Positions 50,001-55,330 are shown, counted from the first letter of the stretch. The stretch is 64,000 nt of DNA from Diospyros lotus (GCF_014633365.1 NC_068347.1:23210433-23274432); one strand, 5' to 3'. The notes: generated by a model from the sequence alone, not told the origin. A program made the numbers and translations.

Positions 50001-50794
50001 TTAGTACAACATCCGAATGATCAATTATTCTACACGGGAAGAAAATGACAACATGCCTTTGCAACCACTTGGACGAGATCCTCTGATTGGACCACAAGTG
50101 TTTCTATCAGTTCCCCACTTGCTACATTAGCGTCGGAATTCCCTTTCTTAGTCATCCTTGCTTCCTTCAACACAATACCTAAAACCATGCACGAATTGAT
50201 ATCAATTACAAATCTGGAGGAACATTTTTCATTTTTAATAGAAGGCTACAAACAGAAGACGGGCGAAAAAGAGAGAGAGAGAGATTAAAATGGATCACGG
50301 ACCTCTTCCAGGTTATCGAAGACCCTAACAAAATAAAGGTACTATTGAACAGACCAAAACCTAAGTACACCATATGGATACCTTAAGCCCAGCTAAGTGC
50401 ATACCTTCCTACTTTCTAAAATCCAAAAAGTATAGGGAAAAATAACATTCAAAAACTCCGACTACAACCTATTCCTTTTTCCTATTCAAAAAGTGCACGA
50501 GTCAGTCCGATCCAATCCAATACGATACCGAACACATGAATTCATCAAGAAACTCGAAACCTAGACCTCGATTCAGAAATTTCCAACAGGATCAACAAAA
50601 ATAAAAGAGAAAAAACCCAATCAAAGCACGGATAACGCACTGTAGTCGTCCTCCACACAGGCGGTGTGGAATACTCCAGAATAAATCGCACCGTCCTTGA
50701 CATGAACATCGACTGGGAGGCCAATGATGCACATGGTGGCGAAGAGTAAGGCGTCGCTTTCTTGCCCCAAAAACTCTCTGTTTCTGCAGCCCAT
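12949..50794 (-). CDS. Ataxin-2-like protein (LSm domain plus PAM2), 551 aa, 13 exons over 37.8 kb
   Basis: I joined 13 exons on the minus strand: 50794-50641, 50178-50057, 49970-49810, 44062-43945, 43506-43472, 24335-24260, 24151-24121, 23445-23159, 22775-22518, 15592-15491, 15367-15317, 14206-14119 and 13121-12949. The total is 1,656 nt in one frame ending TAG. Residues about 15-98 are an SM-ATX/LSm fold (GLPVDVHVKDGAIYSGVFHT, then IVLKEARM and LVVQSEDLVQV). Residues 331-343 (KLNPGAKVFCPSF) are a PAM2 motif, which binds the MLLE domain of poly(A)-binding protein. The rest is Ser/Pro/Gln-rich and disordered. By family this is a cytoplasmic RNA-binding regulator of mRNA translation and stability, and a stress-granule component. 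I see no LsmAD motif. An in-frame TAG upstream supports the Met at 50794. It resembles plant CID-family proteins of the At5g54920 type (from memory). Confidence 0.88.
13122..15316. other. Introns 11 and 12 (around exon 12), no inserted gene
   Basis: Ordinary AT-rich intron sequence apart from exon 12. A (GTGGT)n stretch lies at 13687-13710. I see no transposon ends here. Confidence 0.6.
14119..14206 (-). CDS. Ataxin-2-like exon 12
   Basis: The acceptor AACTTGCAG|CA is followed by HVNQGVSAFSQVSTRP to LPKHQ plus one base, with donor AAG|GTATGG. Confidence 0.87.
15317..15367 (-). CDS. Ataxin-2-like exon 11 (51 nt)
   Basis: The acceptor ACCTTCAG|GT is followed by VMVGRSGQLVYMHPVSH, with donor CAT|GTAAGT. 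Phase 0 at both ends. Confidence 0.87.
15491..15592 (-). CDS. Ataxin-2-like exon 10
   Basis: The acceptor GATTACAG|GT is followed by VIGHVGDRTQLATYAG to HPNFQN, with donor AAT|GTAAAT. Its upstream intron (6.9 kb) carries the RTE LINE and the 17407-20983 element. Confidence 0.87.
15735..16900 (-). mobile_element. RTE-type LINE reverse transcriptase relic (intron 9)
   Basis: The minus strand, read in shifting frames from about 16850 down, follows the plant RTE RT order: RKDILWLMKLFNE, then KGDI-like and ISHIMIL-WRVIEQI, then KKDLCMGIIDL, then the palm near ETPWCMVF / DIVLVEKRE, then FRYLRSIVQKDEEIIEDVTNRINARW. It ends near 15740 with the LINE tail (GCCCCACTAATGGG then TTAAGG). Many stops. It is in the same orientation as the host gene, inside its intron. 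The left end of the LINE (endonuclease) is missing. Confidence 0.75.
17407..17870 (-). repeat. 3' LTR (left) of the non-autonomous element
   Basis: 464 bp with TGTCA...TGACA inverted ends. A polypurine tract complement (ATTCCCTCTCCTT) follows at 17871. Confidence 0.93.
18059..19221 (-). CDS. Unrecognised ORF region of the non-autonomous element
   Basis: The longest frame (19221-18640, 193 aa, start MGEAKKSNMYIAP) contains four imperfect repeats of a short motif: SQLQSNDAAFLVV, PQLQRTIAAFSVG, LQLQQKKASFTVG and PQWQPKKAAFAVG. A segment HEECGKFGPMFREKLQEFAM follows. Two further frames in the other two phases (18752-18459, MNTSMIITEVLTRR; 18274-18059, MSLDPKKVESSLAG) look like downstream parts of one protein split by two frameshifts, because they continue end to end. 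I do not recognise the protein. It is charged, Gln-rich, and lacks membrane segments and retroviral motifs. It could be captured host sequence or a degenerate gag. Function unknown. Confidence 0.5.
19222..20519. other. Internal leader of the non-autonomous element, no ORF
   Basis: About 1.3 kb between the ORF region and the 5' LTR. It is less AT-rich than its surroundings and rich in short GAATTC and TCGG-type words. No frame over 60 codons is convincing. It may be a packaging or leader region. Confidence 0.5.
20520..20983 (-). repeat. 5' LTR (right) of the non-autonomous element
   Basis: 464 bp; the primer-site complement abuts it on the left (20503-20519 region, GGCTCTAATACCAAT). Target duplication TACTC follows. 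Confidence 0.93.
21178..21208. repeat. (GA)n microsatellite
   Basis: About 15 uninterrupted GA dinucleotides. Confidence 0.92.
21613..21700 (-). mobile_element. RTE LINE or related SINE tail (intron 9)
   Basis: CAACAACATATCCAGCC, then TTATCCCACTATGTGGGG and TTGGCTACATGAATTC, on the plus strand is the same inverted tail as at 44316-44405. No coding part. Confidence 0.6.
22483..22500. repeat. Poly-G run (11 nt) with (GA)n
   Basis: Eleven G followed by GAGAGA, in intron 9 within 20 bp of the exon 9 donor. Confidence 0.8.
22518..22775 (-). CDS. Ataxin-2-like exon 9 (PAM2 exon)
   Basis: The acceptor GGCTTTAG|GA is followed by EFKLNPGAKVFCPSF. This fits the PAM2 pattern L-N-P-x-A-x-x-F-x-P, which docks in the MLLE domain of poly(A)-binding protein. 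A Pro/Val-rich region follows up to QYPQP, with donor CCG|GTATGT. Confidence 0.92.
23159..23445 (-). CDS. Ataxin-2-like exon 8
   Basis: The acceptor ATGCACAG|TA is followed by DACSAQSIAVEEIERD to SSLTSK, with donor AAG|GTAAAT. Ser-rich and probably disordered; it precedes the PAM2 exon. Confidence 0.88.
23832..23869. repeat. (TA)n(CA)n compound microsatellite
   Basis: A TA run passes into a CA run, in intron 7. Confidence 0.88.
24121..24151 (-). CDS. Ataxin-2-like exon 7 (31 nt)
   Basis: The acceptor TTCTACAG is followed by TREAQGSVPS plus one base, with donor T|GTGAGT. Small, but both phases fit. Confidence 0.8.
24260..24335 (-). CDS. Ataxin-2-like exon 6
   Basis: The acceptor TTTCTGACAG|A completes an AGA codon after the 19.1-kb intron. 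It encodes EARDGRSQEKQFHYQQK to KEES, with donor AGT|GTATGT. Phase matches exon 5. Confidence 0.85.
24336..24821. other. Original intron 5 sequence left of copia B
   Basis: Non-coding intron between exon 6 and the copia B insertion. Together with 43408-43471 it shows that intron 5 was only about 0.55 kb before B inserted. It contains a (GAAA)n-like purine stretch near 24690. Confidence 0.7.
24827..25092 (+). repeat. 5' LTR of copia B
   Basis: 266 bp with TG...CA ends, followed directly by the tRNA-iMet-type primer site TGGTATCAGAGCC at 25093. It pairs with 43131-43402, with modest divergence and small indels. Confidence 0.93.
25390..25817 (+). pseudogene. Copia B gag, N-terminal part
   Basis: Reads YRLDGKNYIQWSQIVKTHLKG, the copia gag signature, then EEDSMIMS followed by a TGA, then IWETTCQSYSK and TEYYNIMKGLW. 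The frame is cut by stops and then by solo LTR J at 25818. Gag would form the virus-like particle in an active element. Confidence 0.86.
25818..26143 (+). mobile_element. Solo LTR J in copia B gag
   Basis: The insert begins TGTTACAGCC and ends GATTTGACA. It separates two parts of one gag frame. The flanks ATACT and ATCTT match imperfectly, as if two bases were lost from the right copy. TATAAATAAAAG at 25956 is a clear LTR TATA box, followed by a run of 19 C (26016-26034) and (CT)n in the leader. No internal region, so it is a solo LTR. Confidence 0.72.
26144..26575 (+). pseudogene. Copia B gag, C-terminal part with zinc knuckle
   Basis: Reads FEFLASLTMDFDQVQVQL, then GLWCTYCKKP, a stop, and YTRENCYKLYGR. 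The C-x2-C-x4-H-x4-C knuckle therefore has a stop just before what is Tyr in place of His. It is interrupted by solo LTR K at 26576. Confidence 0.84.
26576..26852. mobile_element. Solo LTR K in copia B
   Basis: 277 bp beginning TGTCATGAACCTAGGG and ending ATGACA, with perfect target duplication CCAAA (26571-26575 and 26853-26857). Its first 48 bp nearly match the LTRs of the non-autonomous element at 17407-20983; the rest differs. So it belongs to a related, not identical, family. Confidence 0.88.
26853..28738 (+). pseudogene. Copia B protease and integrase
   Basis: It starts with the gag-protease junction and DSWVLDLGATNHMTH. The retropepsin D-S-G is D-L-G, so the protease is inactive. GAG-pre-integrase and HHCC parts follow (27367-27687), then TPQQNGMVERKNTH with the catalytic Glu (27880-28170), then CYKCYRPLT and a linker (28183-28515). 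A 25-bp string (TTCAAGCAAGTCCGATTGGG and 5 more bases) is duplicated at 27257 and 27332. The segment ends in the IPT stretch, where copia C is inserted. Confidence 0.85.
28739..28975 (-). repeat. 3' LTR of copia C (left)
   Basis: 237 bp, with TG...CA ends. It lacks about 35 bp present in the right LTR (two small deletions), so the two LTRs have diverged by indels as well as point changes. Confidence 0.9.
29215..29517 (-). pseudogene. Copia C RNase H fragment
   Basis: Minus strand reads MKGTLGKGIMFKRG, then EAYTDVDYAGSVVDMRSTSR and KKQGVVARSSAEAEF, the copia RNase H core (TDVDYAG and SSAEAE boxes present). It is separated from the RT frame by a frameshift around 29520-29750. Confidence 0.85.
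29751..30461 (-). pseudogene. Copia C reverse transcriptase, long open segment
   Basis: An uninterrupted 236-residue frame holds [37 protein letters not shown], the YDVKNAFLHGDLEEEVYM block and the intact catalytic YVDDILVTGN. The canonical TFAPVAK is TFALVAK, and KYFLGIE is KYFLSIE. It may encode folded RT, but the rest of the element is broken. Confidence 0.88.
30558..31927 (-). pseudogene. Copia C integrase and linker
   Basis: Minus-strand pieces: HYRLGHPSFFSL and CSVCEFAKH zinc finger (31927-31610), GLRSDN and TPQQNRVAERKNGH (31600-31325), then the C-terminal GKLDPQALKCIFIGYSS (31261-31037), then the linker to WPIALRKGTR (31079-30558). The catalytic Glu is retained, and Gly of QQNG is Arg. 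The frame breaks at about 31605 and 31325. Confidence 0.86.
32021..33271 (-). pseudogene. Copia C gag and protease
   Basis: The gag start reads NGKNYLKWSQLIRTFLKGKR (33271-32918). A second frame carries LGKEDLPSLNEVISIIRAEE and the knuckle CTFCKKPRYTIERC, in which His of C-x2-C-x4-H-x4-C is Tyr (32799-32494). Protease (32300-32021) reads WILDSRATYHMTS, so the D-S-G triad is D-S-R. Both changes predict loss of function. Confidence 0.85.
33959..34230 (-). repeat. 5' LTR of copia C (right)
   Basis: 272 bp, TGTCA...TGACA, with the primer-site complement CTCTGATACCA immediately to its left (33948-33958). Target duplication CCCAC on its right. Confidence 0.92.
34236..34644 (+). pseudogene. Copia B reverse transcriptase, N-terminal part
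   Basis: Reads SKALENKDWVQAMKEKMNA and ECKWIYTLKYK, then shifts frame but still shows the QFNVKNAFLHEELQEEV block. It ends at the insertion of element D. It continues the B frame left at 28738. Confidence 0.83.
34645..35145 (+). repeat. 5' LTR of element D
   Basis: 501 bp, TGATGCGG to GCTACACACTACGTCA, with a TATAAATATACC box near 34960 and a three-copy 30-bp tandem repeat from 34742. The primer site follows at 35148. Confidence 0.93.
35178..36818 (+). CDS. Element D ORF: gypsy protease joined to integrase C-terminus
   Basis: An ATG at 35178 opens a frame with a single TAA at 35313-35315; beyond it, 500 codons run open to 36818. An acidic gag-like segment (DSDEEEDVAEEEV) leads to a retropepsin: ELIIDSGSQENIIRKDVV and HILFGRPWQFD, the usual gypsy protease ends. 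After a Ser/Thr-rich spacer, the text jumps to the gypsy integrase C-terminal domain (KYKATADKHRKHKVF, KKYGRYKIPKKTNDNTYVVDLP). No RT YxDD, RNase H or integrase DDE core lies between. The frame reads 12 codons into the 3' LTR before stopping. An internal deletion that kept the frame is the simplest origin. Whether the product is made is unknown. Confidence 0.85.
36782..37296 (+). repeat. 3' LTR of element D
   Basis: 515 bp; carries an extra 14 bp near 36838 (TATCATCAAAATAG) relative to the left copy, otherwise a few substitutions. Followed by target duplication CAATC. Confidence 0.93.
37302..37463 (+). pseudogene. Copia B reverse transcriptase, middle fragment
   Basis: Short piece between insertions D and F, reading VLYGLKQS and LGMGYRQS, with FIKHSS near its end. 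It continues the copia B RT just before the catalytic box, which lies after element F. Confidence 0.78.
37464..37777 (-). repeat. 3' LTR of copia F (left)
   Basis: 314 bp; its first two bases are CG instead of TG. Otherwise it is nearly identical to the right LTR, which implies recent insertion. Confidence 0.92.
37826..38870 (-). pseudogene. Copia F RT-RNase H with internal deletion
   Basis: RNase H (38107-37826) reads LCDNQYVISIAKN and TKHVEIDRHFIKEKLE. The RT C-terminal part (38544-38173) reads YQRLVGKLIYLSHIRPDI. Upstream, near 38595, the reading jumps to the N-terminal RT block (KNETWDITDLPPGK, GCKWVFTVKY) at 38870-38600. The middle of RT, with the catalytic YVDD box, is missing. Confidence 0.84.
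38966..40226 (-). pseudogene. Copia F integrase and linker
   Basis: Zinc finger HYRLGHPNFVYL and CEICQFSKH (40226-40041), then QQNGVAERKNRHLLEVARS (39750-39307) with the catalytic Glu, then the linker ending LIALRKGVRACTKHPL (39439-38966). A G-run at 39735-39741 marks a frameshift before QQNG. Confidence 0.84.
40383..41198 (-). pseudogene. Copia F gag C-terminus, zinc knuckle and protease
   Basis: A 271-residue open frame has FLIGLNKNLDAVRGRILG (gag), the intact CCHC knuckle CDHCHKIGHTKDTC, and an intact retropepsin triad in VDSGAFDHMTG. It is the only copia copy in the window in which both motifs are canonical. The frame ends with CEFQD and a stop before integrase. Confidence 0.87.
41268..41591 (-). 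pseudogene. Copia F gag N-terminus
   Basis: Reads KGKDDYLTGAI, then ENNMVMSWLINSM and EIWEVAKEAYSH, the copia gag N-terminal region (UBN2 type). A stop or shift separates it from the next gag frame at 41198. Confidence 0.83.
41843..42159 (-). repeat. 5' LTR of copia F (right)
   Basis: 317 bp with TG...CA ends; the primer site (complement GCTCTGATACCA) adjoins it at 41831-41842. Flanked on the right by GTTAC. Confidence 0.93.
42165..43130 (+). pseudogene. Copia B RT C-terminus and RNase H
   Basis: It resumes at the catalytic box, which reads AYVNDTIVT: the first Asp of YVDD is Asn (codon 42184-42186). KYFLGIEVAYSK and KGRYQKLVDKHIYLSH follow, then RNase H (42802-43032) with LYCDNKSAINIA and TKHIEVDRYFIKEK. 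The purine tract before the 3' LTR is TTGAGGAGGAG. Dead by both stops and active-site change. Confidence 0.87.
43131..43402 (+). repeat. 3' LTR of copia B
   Basis: 272 bp, TGTTAGAAATCC to TTTTCCACA, followed by target duplication GAAAT at 43403-43407. Confidence 0.94.
43472..43506 (-). CDS. Ataxin-2-like exon 5 (35 nt)
   Basis: The acceptor TGATTCAG is followed by MDVASSAAVNG plus two bases, with donor AAG|GTACAT. It lies only 69 bp from the right edge of copia B, which fills the next intron. Confidence 0.85.
43945..44062 (-). CDS. Ataxin-2-like exon 4
   Basis: The acceptor AAAGCAG|G completes an AGG codon; it then encodes RQPQIENGIAQGF to GVHSMK. I chose donor AAG|GTGAAG. A second in-frame donor 18 nt further (ATG|GTAAAT, exon end at 43927) is possible and would add six residues. 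The intron sequence next to it repeats ATTTACCATTTCAAA twice. Confidence 0.86.
44316..44405 (-). mobile_element. RTE LINE or related SINE tail (intron 3)
   Basis: AACAACAACATATCC, then TTATCCCACAATGTAGGG and GGCTACATGAATTC, on the plus strand is the inverse of the plant RTE/Au-SINE type tail seen in the other orientation at 7380-7405. There is no coding part, so it is a tail-only copy or a SINE 3' end. Confidence 0.6.
44406..45399. other. Intron 3 AT-rich stretch
   Basis: Nothing coding is recognised. It contains a run of 17 C followed by 14 A (44600-44630) and several poly-A runs. Confidence 0.5.
44600..44630. repeat. Poly-C/poly-A run
   Basis: Seventeen C followed directly by fourteen A, then TAATTAATAATAATAA. 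Confidence 0.85.
45400..46501 (+). mobile_element. RTE-type LINE, endonuclease part (intron 3)
   Basis: The plus strand translates, with frameshifts, to the APE endonuclease of plant RTE LINEs: ISTYAPQVSL, then PRGEKIIIEGNLNSHMG, then ITYKNGLSTIQTDYFLIR and RACYKTLHK. The catalytic Asp of the usual GDLN motif is Asn here (EGNLN). The frame is broken by stops and is interrupted at 46501 by insertion G. The continuation NEENLQRY appears from 49240. The 5' limit is approximate. Confidence 0.78.
46502..49234. mobile_element. Long LTR-like insertion G in an RTE LINE (intron 3)
   Basis: The insert begins TGTAACACTAACACC at 46502 and ends GGGGTGCCTA at 49234. It is flanked by GTAAT on both sides (46497-46501 and 49235-49239). 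It interrupts an RTE reading frame that resumes exactly after the right GTAAT (NEENLQRY). TGTAACAC is a usual start of plant Ty3/gypsy LTRs. The right end TA instead of CA could be a mutation. A TATATATATAGG box near 46892 fits an LTR promoter. No gag-pol or primer site is seen, so it is probably a solo LTR of about 2.1 kb once the nested LTR H is removed. Short open frames inside it (46997-47206, 47231-47491) show no recognisable protein. Confidence 0.66.
47632..48270 (+). mobile_element. Probable solo LTR H nested in insertion G
   Basis: It begins TGATATTC and ends TTCAGCA, with flanks CTAGC and CTATC (4 of 5 match). A TATATATAGG box near 48211 and the downstream AT-rich leader are as in copia LTRs. 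An internal tandem duplication (GGTCAG...AAACATGGCA) repeats with a 72-bp period at about 47702 and 47774. Confidence 0.5.
49235..49330 (+). mobile_element. RTE LINE continuation after insertion G
   Basis: After the right-hand GTAAT, the plus strand reads NEENLQRYSLVKK, a good match to the DENYERYKKAKKEA-type segment that follows the endonuclease in plant RTE ORFs. It degrades soon after. This reunion of one LINE frame is the best evidence that 46502-49234 is a later insert. Confidence 0.6.
49331..49809. other. Intron 3 remainder, no gene
   Basis: No recognisable element. A short imperfect tandem pair (TACAGATTGTATGTTGTTC type, period about 37 bp) lies around 49550-49610. Confidence 0.5.
49810..49970 (-). 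CDS. Ataxin-2-like exon 3
   Basis: Encodes GILLPADGITCSV to KQTSRT plus two bases, with an Asn run (SNNNNM). The donor is AAG|GTATGT. This ends the LSm-proximal region and opens the disordered part. Confidence 0.9.
49971..50056 (-). other. Intron 2 with GC-AG junction (86 bp)
   Basis: Between VVAK and GILLPADG the intron starts GCATGT and ends AAATAG. No GT donor nearby preserves the frame. GC-AG introns are a known minor class, usually preceded by AG as here. Confidence 0.75.
50057..50178 (-). CDS. Ataxin-2-like exon 2
   Basis: The acceptor GGTTTTAG|GT is followed by IVLKEARMTKKG and LVVQSEDLVQVVAK (Sm2 half of the LSm domain). The only donor that keeps the frame is AAG|GCATGT, a GC donor. 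Confidence 0.9.
50641..50794 (-). CDS. Ataxin-2-like exon 1
   Basis: Encodes MGCRNREFLG to DDY plus one base. An in-frame stop lies 18-20 nt upstream of the ATG. A second Met at residue 21 is possible, but the upstream one keeps the usual pre-LSm leader. The donor is A|GTGCGT. The sequence is the first half of the LSm fold (Sm1: VDVHVKDGAIYSGVFHT). A CT-rich stretch (GA-rich in the transcript) lies just upstream as the 5' UTR. Confidence 0.9.
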
Positions 50795-53168
50795 TCTCTC
50801 TCCCTGCTTTCTCTATCACTCTCTCTTTCTGTATCTGTGCGTGTTCGATTCGTCGCTGTGAGAGCTTCGACGATTGGAATCTCAGGTCGCGAAGGAGGTC
50901 GGGAGCATGCCTTACGGCTTCGAAGCCGATACGGCGAGGGAATTTGAACCTTTATTTGCGAATGCTTTTTTGCTCAGGTGTCCCTCAACTTTGACGGTTT
51001 CCCTGTAAAATCACGTTTTCTGCCCTACTCTTCCAATTTTTTACCACTCATCTAGAAAATTCTATTAATCCCCTCAGGTTGTCTAACTTTTAAATTATTT
51101 TTAATGCAAAAATTAAAGATTTAGTTACTTGTTCACCTTATTTTTTATTTTATTTTTAATAATACAAAAATTAAGACAACTGCGATACACAACACTTTTA
51201 ATAAAGATCGTCACATTTTCCTTATAAATTACAGACGCGACCCACACAAATAAGTGAGGCAAGCCAAGTAAGTCAGACTTAAAATCTATGTTTTGACCCG
51301 AGCTAATACTTTGAAATTTTATAAGTTTTTTATTCTTAATTTGATTTTTTTATGTTGTCAAAAATATAACATTGAATTTTTTAAATTAAGTTTAAGTTAA
51401 ATTTAGAGACCAATATTTTGAAACCTAAAATTAAATATTGAATCAAAATAAATTGAGAGACACTTAAGAGTCGATGATCAAATAAGAATTTTAATTGAGA
51501 TTAATTTTATCAAAATAAATATATAATAATTAAGTAAAAAATAAAGTACATTATATAATCTACATTAACATTTTCACACATTTAAATTTTTTTTATTAAA
51601 ATTCACCAATTCGTTAGATTTTAAGCACTTATTTAGTAGTAGATAATATTTTTTTAAATTTAACAACACTTTGAAGTTTTATAAGTTTTTATTCTTATTT
51701 TTGGTTTAGAAAGTTTGATGCAAAGCCAAAATTTTGCTCGATAAATTGTGCAAAGAAATAGGTGTTCAGCTCGAATTACTTTTTTTGTAAAAAAAATAAA
51801 ATTTTATGTATTTAGCAAAATTGAAAAAACATACAAGTTATGCAACTTATAACTTCTTCAATAGTTTTTTTTTTATTTTTAAGTTTATACCTTTTTATTT
51901 TTTGAGAGCTTATAATTTATTTTCATAAAATTGTTATTGATTAAATAAAAGATCAAAATACTTTTTAAATAAATTTTTATGACTTATGAATCCTAGCGAT
52001 TAAGCGTTTTATAATTTAATTCAATTGTTCTCAAAATGAGTAAAATAAAAAATTAAAATATAAAGAAAGAGGAGAAGAAATATCAAAGAGAGACGAGAGA
52101 CTAGCATGAGATAATTTTTTGCGACCATGAAAAAAAGTTAAAATAACTAATTAATTTTTTGACTAGTTAATTTTTAGGTGGAATCATATTAAATTATTAT
52201 TTTTTTAATTATGTATCGCCCAGTTCTCTCGTCATTATTAAAAATACTTAATAATGATTTTTAAAGACTTCCATGTTCCATAATATGGACATTTTTTATT
52301 ATTTTTTATGTACCTAAAAAAAGAATACTTAATAAAAAGTAACTCCAACCACTTGACCTATTTGCGAGGCTAGCCCCTGCACATTCAAAATTTTATATAC
52401 TTACCAAGTAAGAGTTGCATAGGTTACATTTTGAAGTAAAGTTGCATACATTATCTATTTGTCAACCTCTTCTTTATTAAACTTGTAGTCAATAGTTCTT
52501 AACTATTTATTAAATAATTTGCTAAATAAGTATAACAAACACAAATTACATGTACCAACTAAGTTTATAAAAATTTATAGATGAACATATGGATTCATCT
52601 TCTAATAGATTTGATAAATAAAACCATTTTATTTTTCACATGTTGTTGTTGAGGTACAACATTAAATTTATTTGACTGAAAACGTCATCATCAAATCGCA
52701 TGAACTTGTAAGGAAGAAACAGTCAGGGGATGCGGGACGATCCATTGCAAATACTCCGATACTTAAATCAAACACTTAATAAGATAAAGTCTATATTGAA
52801 ACTAATATTAGAGGCATACATTTTTAGTAATAAATGTCTCTTTATATATATAGAGATATGAAGTAATTTTAAATAATTCGGGATTAATATTCTTACAGAT
52901 AATGTATATCTTGTCATTCTAAAATCCATTAGGATTAAAATTCTTATAAATAATATTTATCCTAATATTATGAAATTATTTTAAAATTAAAATTTTTTAT
53001 GAATAATTACTTATATTTTTCTTGAAATATTAAGATGAATTTTTGAATATCAGAGTTATTTAGTTTGTGTGTTATGTGGGACCCCCTCGATTATGGGTAA
53101 ATTTACACCTTTTAGCTTAAAAAGTTATTTTGAGGCTTTTGAGCTTTTTTGTCTTTTAATGATGTTTT
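50795..53168. other. Upstream flank of the Ataxin-2-like gene, no gene
   Basis: The first 150 bp are CT-rich on the plus strand (GA-rich in the transcript sense), a common plant 5' UTR and core promoter composition. Beyond that the sequence is very AT-rich, with no coding signal and no transposon ends that I can define. Confidence 0.5.
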
Positions 53169-53621
53169 GTCTATGACACAACAATTAAGATAAATAAGAT
53201 TGAGCTTGTACACATAAAGACAACTGAGCAAGTTATTGACATATTCACTGAGCCATTAAAGACTAAGGTGTTCAAGCATTTCGCAAAAAGCTTGGAGTAA
53301 TGAAGGTACAAATTTAAGAAAGGAGAATGTTGAAATGTTAAACTTGCACGCAGAAGTTGAGGTGAAAAAGATGAATTTAGACGAAAAAGAAATTGAGGAA
53401 GCTCATGCACACAACAAGCTGGAAGAAATAAATAAATTTTTTGGAATTCCAAAAAACCTTTAATGTACTTTTTTGTTAAAGCTTTTGCCTATAAATAGGC
53501 ATTGGATCCAAGCATTTAAAAGACTTTTTCCAGCAATATAATATTCTTCCTCATTGTTCAAACTTGGTCCCTCATACACACTGTAGTTAAATTAAGAAGA
53601 AGGAAAGAGTATCTTCTAACA
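53169..53621 (+). mobile_element. Copia 3' end: RNase H tail and LTR
   Basis: The plus strand reads KLVHIKTTEQVIDIF, EPLKTKVFKHFAKSLE, the C-terminus of a copia RNase H. A purine tract (AAGAAAGGAGAA) follows, then a probable LTR from 53328 (TGTTGAAATG) to about 53621 (TCTTCTAACA) with TATAAATAGGC at 53491. The element is cut on the 5' side at about 53169. Confidence 0.75.
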
Positions 53622-53799
53622 TTTTTGTTGGGGAAGCAATTTTAACTACTACACAGCTTATCAACTAAACCCAATCTCAGATCCTTGACCAATAAAGTCC
53701 CCTTTAAAAACTTTATGTTTCATACCCTCACCTACTATATTTGATTGGTTTACCTCTCAAGGTCTTTGGCTGATAGAATCGTATAGTTACAGCAACAAT

Positions 53800-55300
53800 A
53801 TCCAATAAGGGGGTGAATTGTGTAGTTTAAAAATTTAATATAAAAATTGAAATTTTTTTTCTTTGAGAATGATGAAAATTTTGATGCAAGGTAAATATGA
53901 TTGAAAGAATGTAAATCACAATTTATGAAATGAAAAGTAACACAATTGGGTGACACAAGCGATGTATAGTAGTTCGACTTAAGCAAGCCTAATCCACTAT
54001 CTTATCTCCTCATTAAAGATTTTCAAGCAAATCACTATAACTTTCTTATCACATCGAATAGGTCCTCTAGCACTAAGATAGGAAATTACAATCCTCTTGC
54101 TTAGGCAAACAACCCCTCTAACAAAGCTAGGTAAAATACAATCTCCTACTTAAACACAAGTAGGTCCTCTAGCTATACAAACTAAGAACTCAAATTGAAA
54201 TATAAGAGAAAGATATCAAAGAGTATACACTCTTAGTTACAATATAATCACAAACAAAATCAAGGCTTGAAATCGAATTTTACAAGATGAATACAAAACC
54301 TTGAATTGAAGAGATTGAATACACCAATGAAGCACAATGATGGGTTAGCGCTTGAGAGCTTGTATCTTGATCACTTGAGTCACTTGGATTCTCCATTTAA
54401 CTTGAATTTATAGTCTCTTCAAAGCCCATTCGTGAATCTTGTCTTTGTAAGTGGAGAGAGCACTTGAGAGTAGTGGACAAACTAGCCGTTAGATGTTACT
54501 GCGATAAAATCAAGCGACAGATGCAAGGCATCGGTCGACAATTGAGTAAAAATTTAAATAACGATTAACAGTTCATTTGCAACTATCGACAAGTCCTTGT
54601 GCAAGTATTCTATCGGTTGATAGATACATAAGCATCGATCAACAAATGGCTTGCAATCTTTAAAGACAAGAAGATTGGGCCTATTGCAGGTCGATAGATG
54701 GACTTCAAAACAAAAGATCGGTTGACAGATGATTAGAGATTTGTTGACAGGTGAATGATATTTCAAAGGCAACCATTTTGTTGGTCGACAAATGCATAAG
54801 TATTTGTCGATTAAGGTCATACTCACGAGTAAGCATTCTGTCGATTGACAGCCCAAAAGCAACTGGTCGACAGCCAGATGCTTTGCACACATAAACTGTT
54901 GATAGTTTGGCCAAAATTTGAAAAGTAGTCAACAGTGTCTTTTTGACTAGTCGACAGTTAACCTTAATTCTTTGGAAATTTTTGCCTCATTTTGAATCCA
55001 TTTTGACTAATGGTGAACACATTCTTTAGAATATAATTTTTCATAATTACATGTATAAAGATTGATTTGATTATAAAAGTTAGTTTTACAAAAATGTTTG
55101 TTTATCTTAATGACAAATTATTTTCAATAATAGATTTAAGAAAAATCAAAAGATGTTTTTCATTATCAAAACTAAATACACATGTTTGAACATAATCACA
55201 TGATACATCATTGGTTGCACTACTTTTGTCTATATCCACAAAATAAATTGTATTAAACTTGACCCTAAAGTGCTTAAATGCACTAAAAAGAGATACAAGT
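53800..55300. repeat. LTR-like repeat unit, copy 1
   Basis: Begins near GGGGGTGAATTGTGT and contains AAGCAAGCCTAATCCACTAT and CTCCTCATTAAAG blocks. A cluster of GTCGACAGA-type words (54480-54960) and an AT-rich tail follow. The same order recurs at 55331-56850. Resembles non-coding LTR sequence of plant copia elements, but no termini or target duplications can be fixed. Confidence 0.5.
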
Positions 55301-55330
55301 GTTATTATCCCCCTTCTCGAAAGTTATTTA

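Noticed and set aside
50762..50947. Plus-strand open frame beginning MPQKLSVSAAHSLSLLSLSL
   Set aside because: It lies opposite exon 1 and the CT-rich 5' UTR of the Ataxin-2-like gene; the Leu/Ser repeats are a product of (CT)n.
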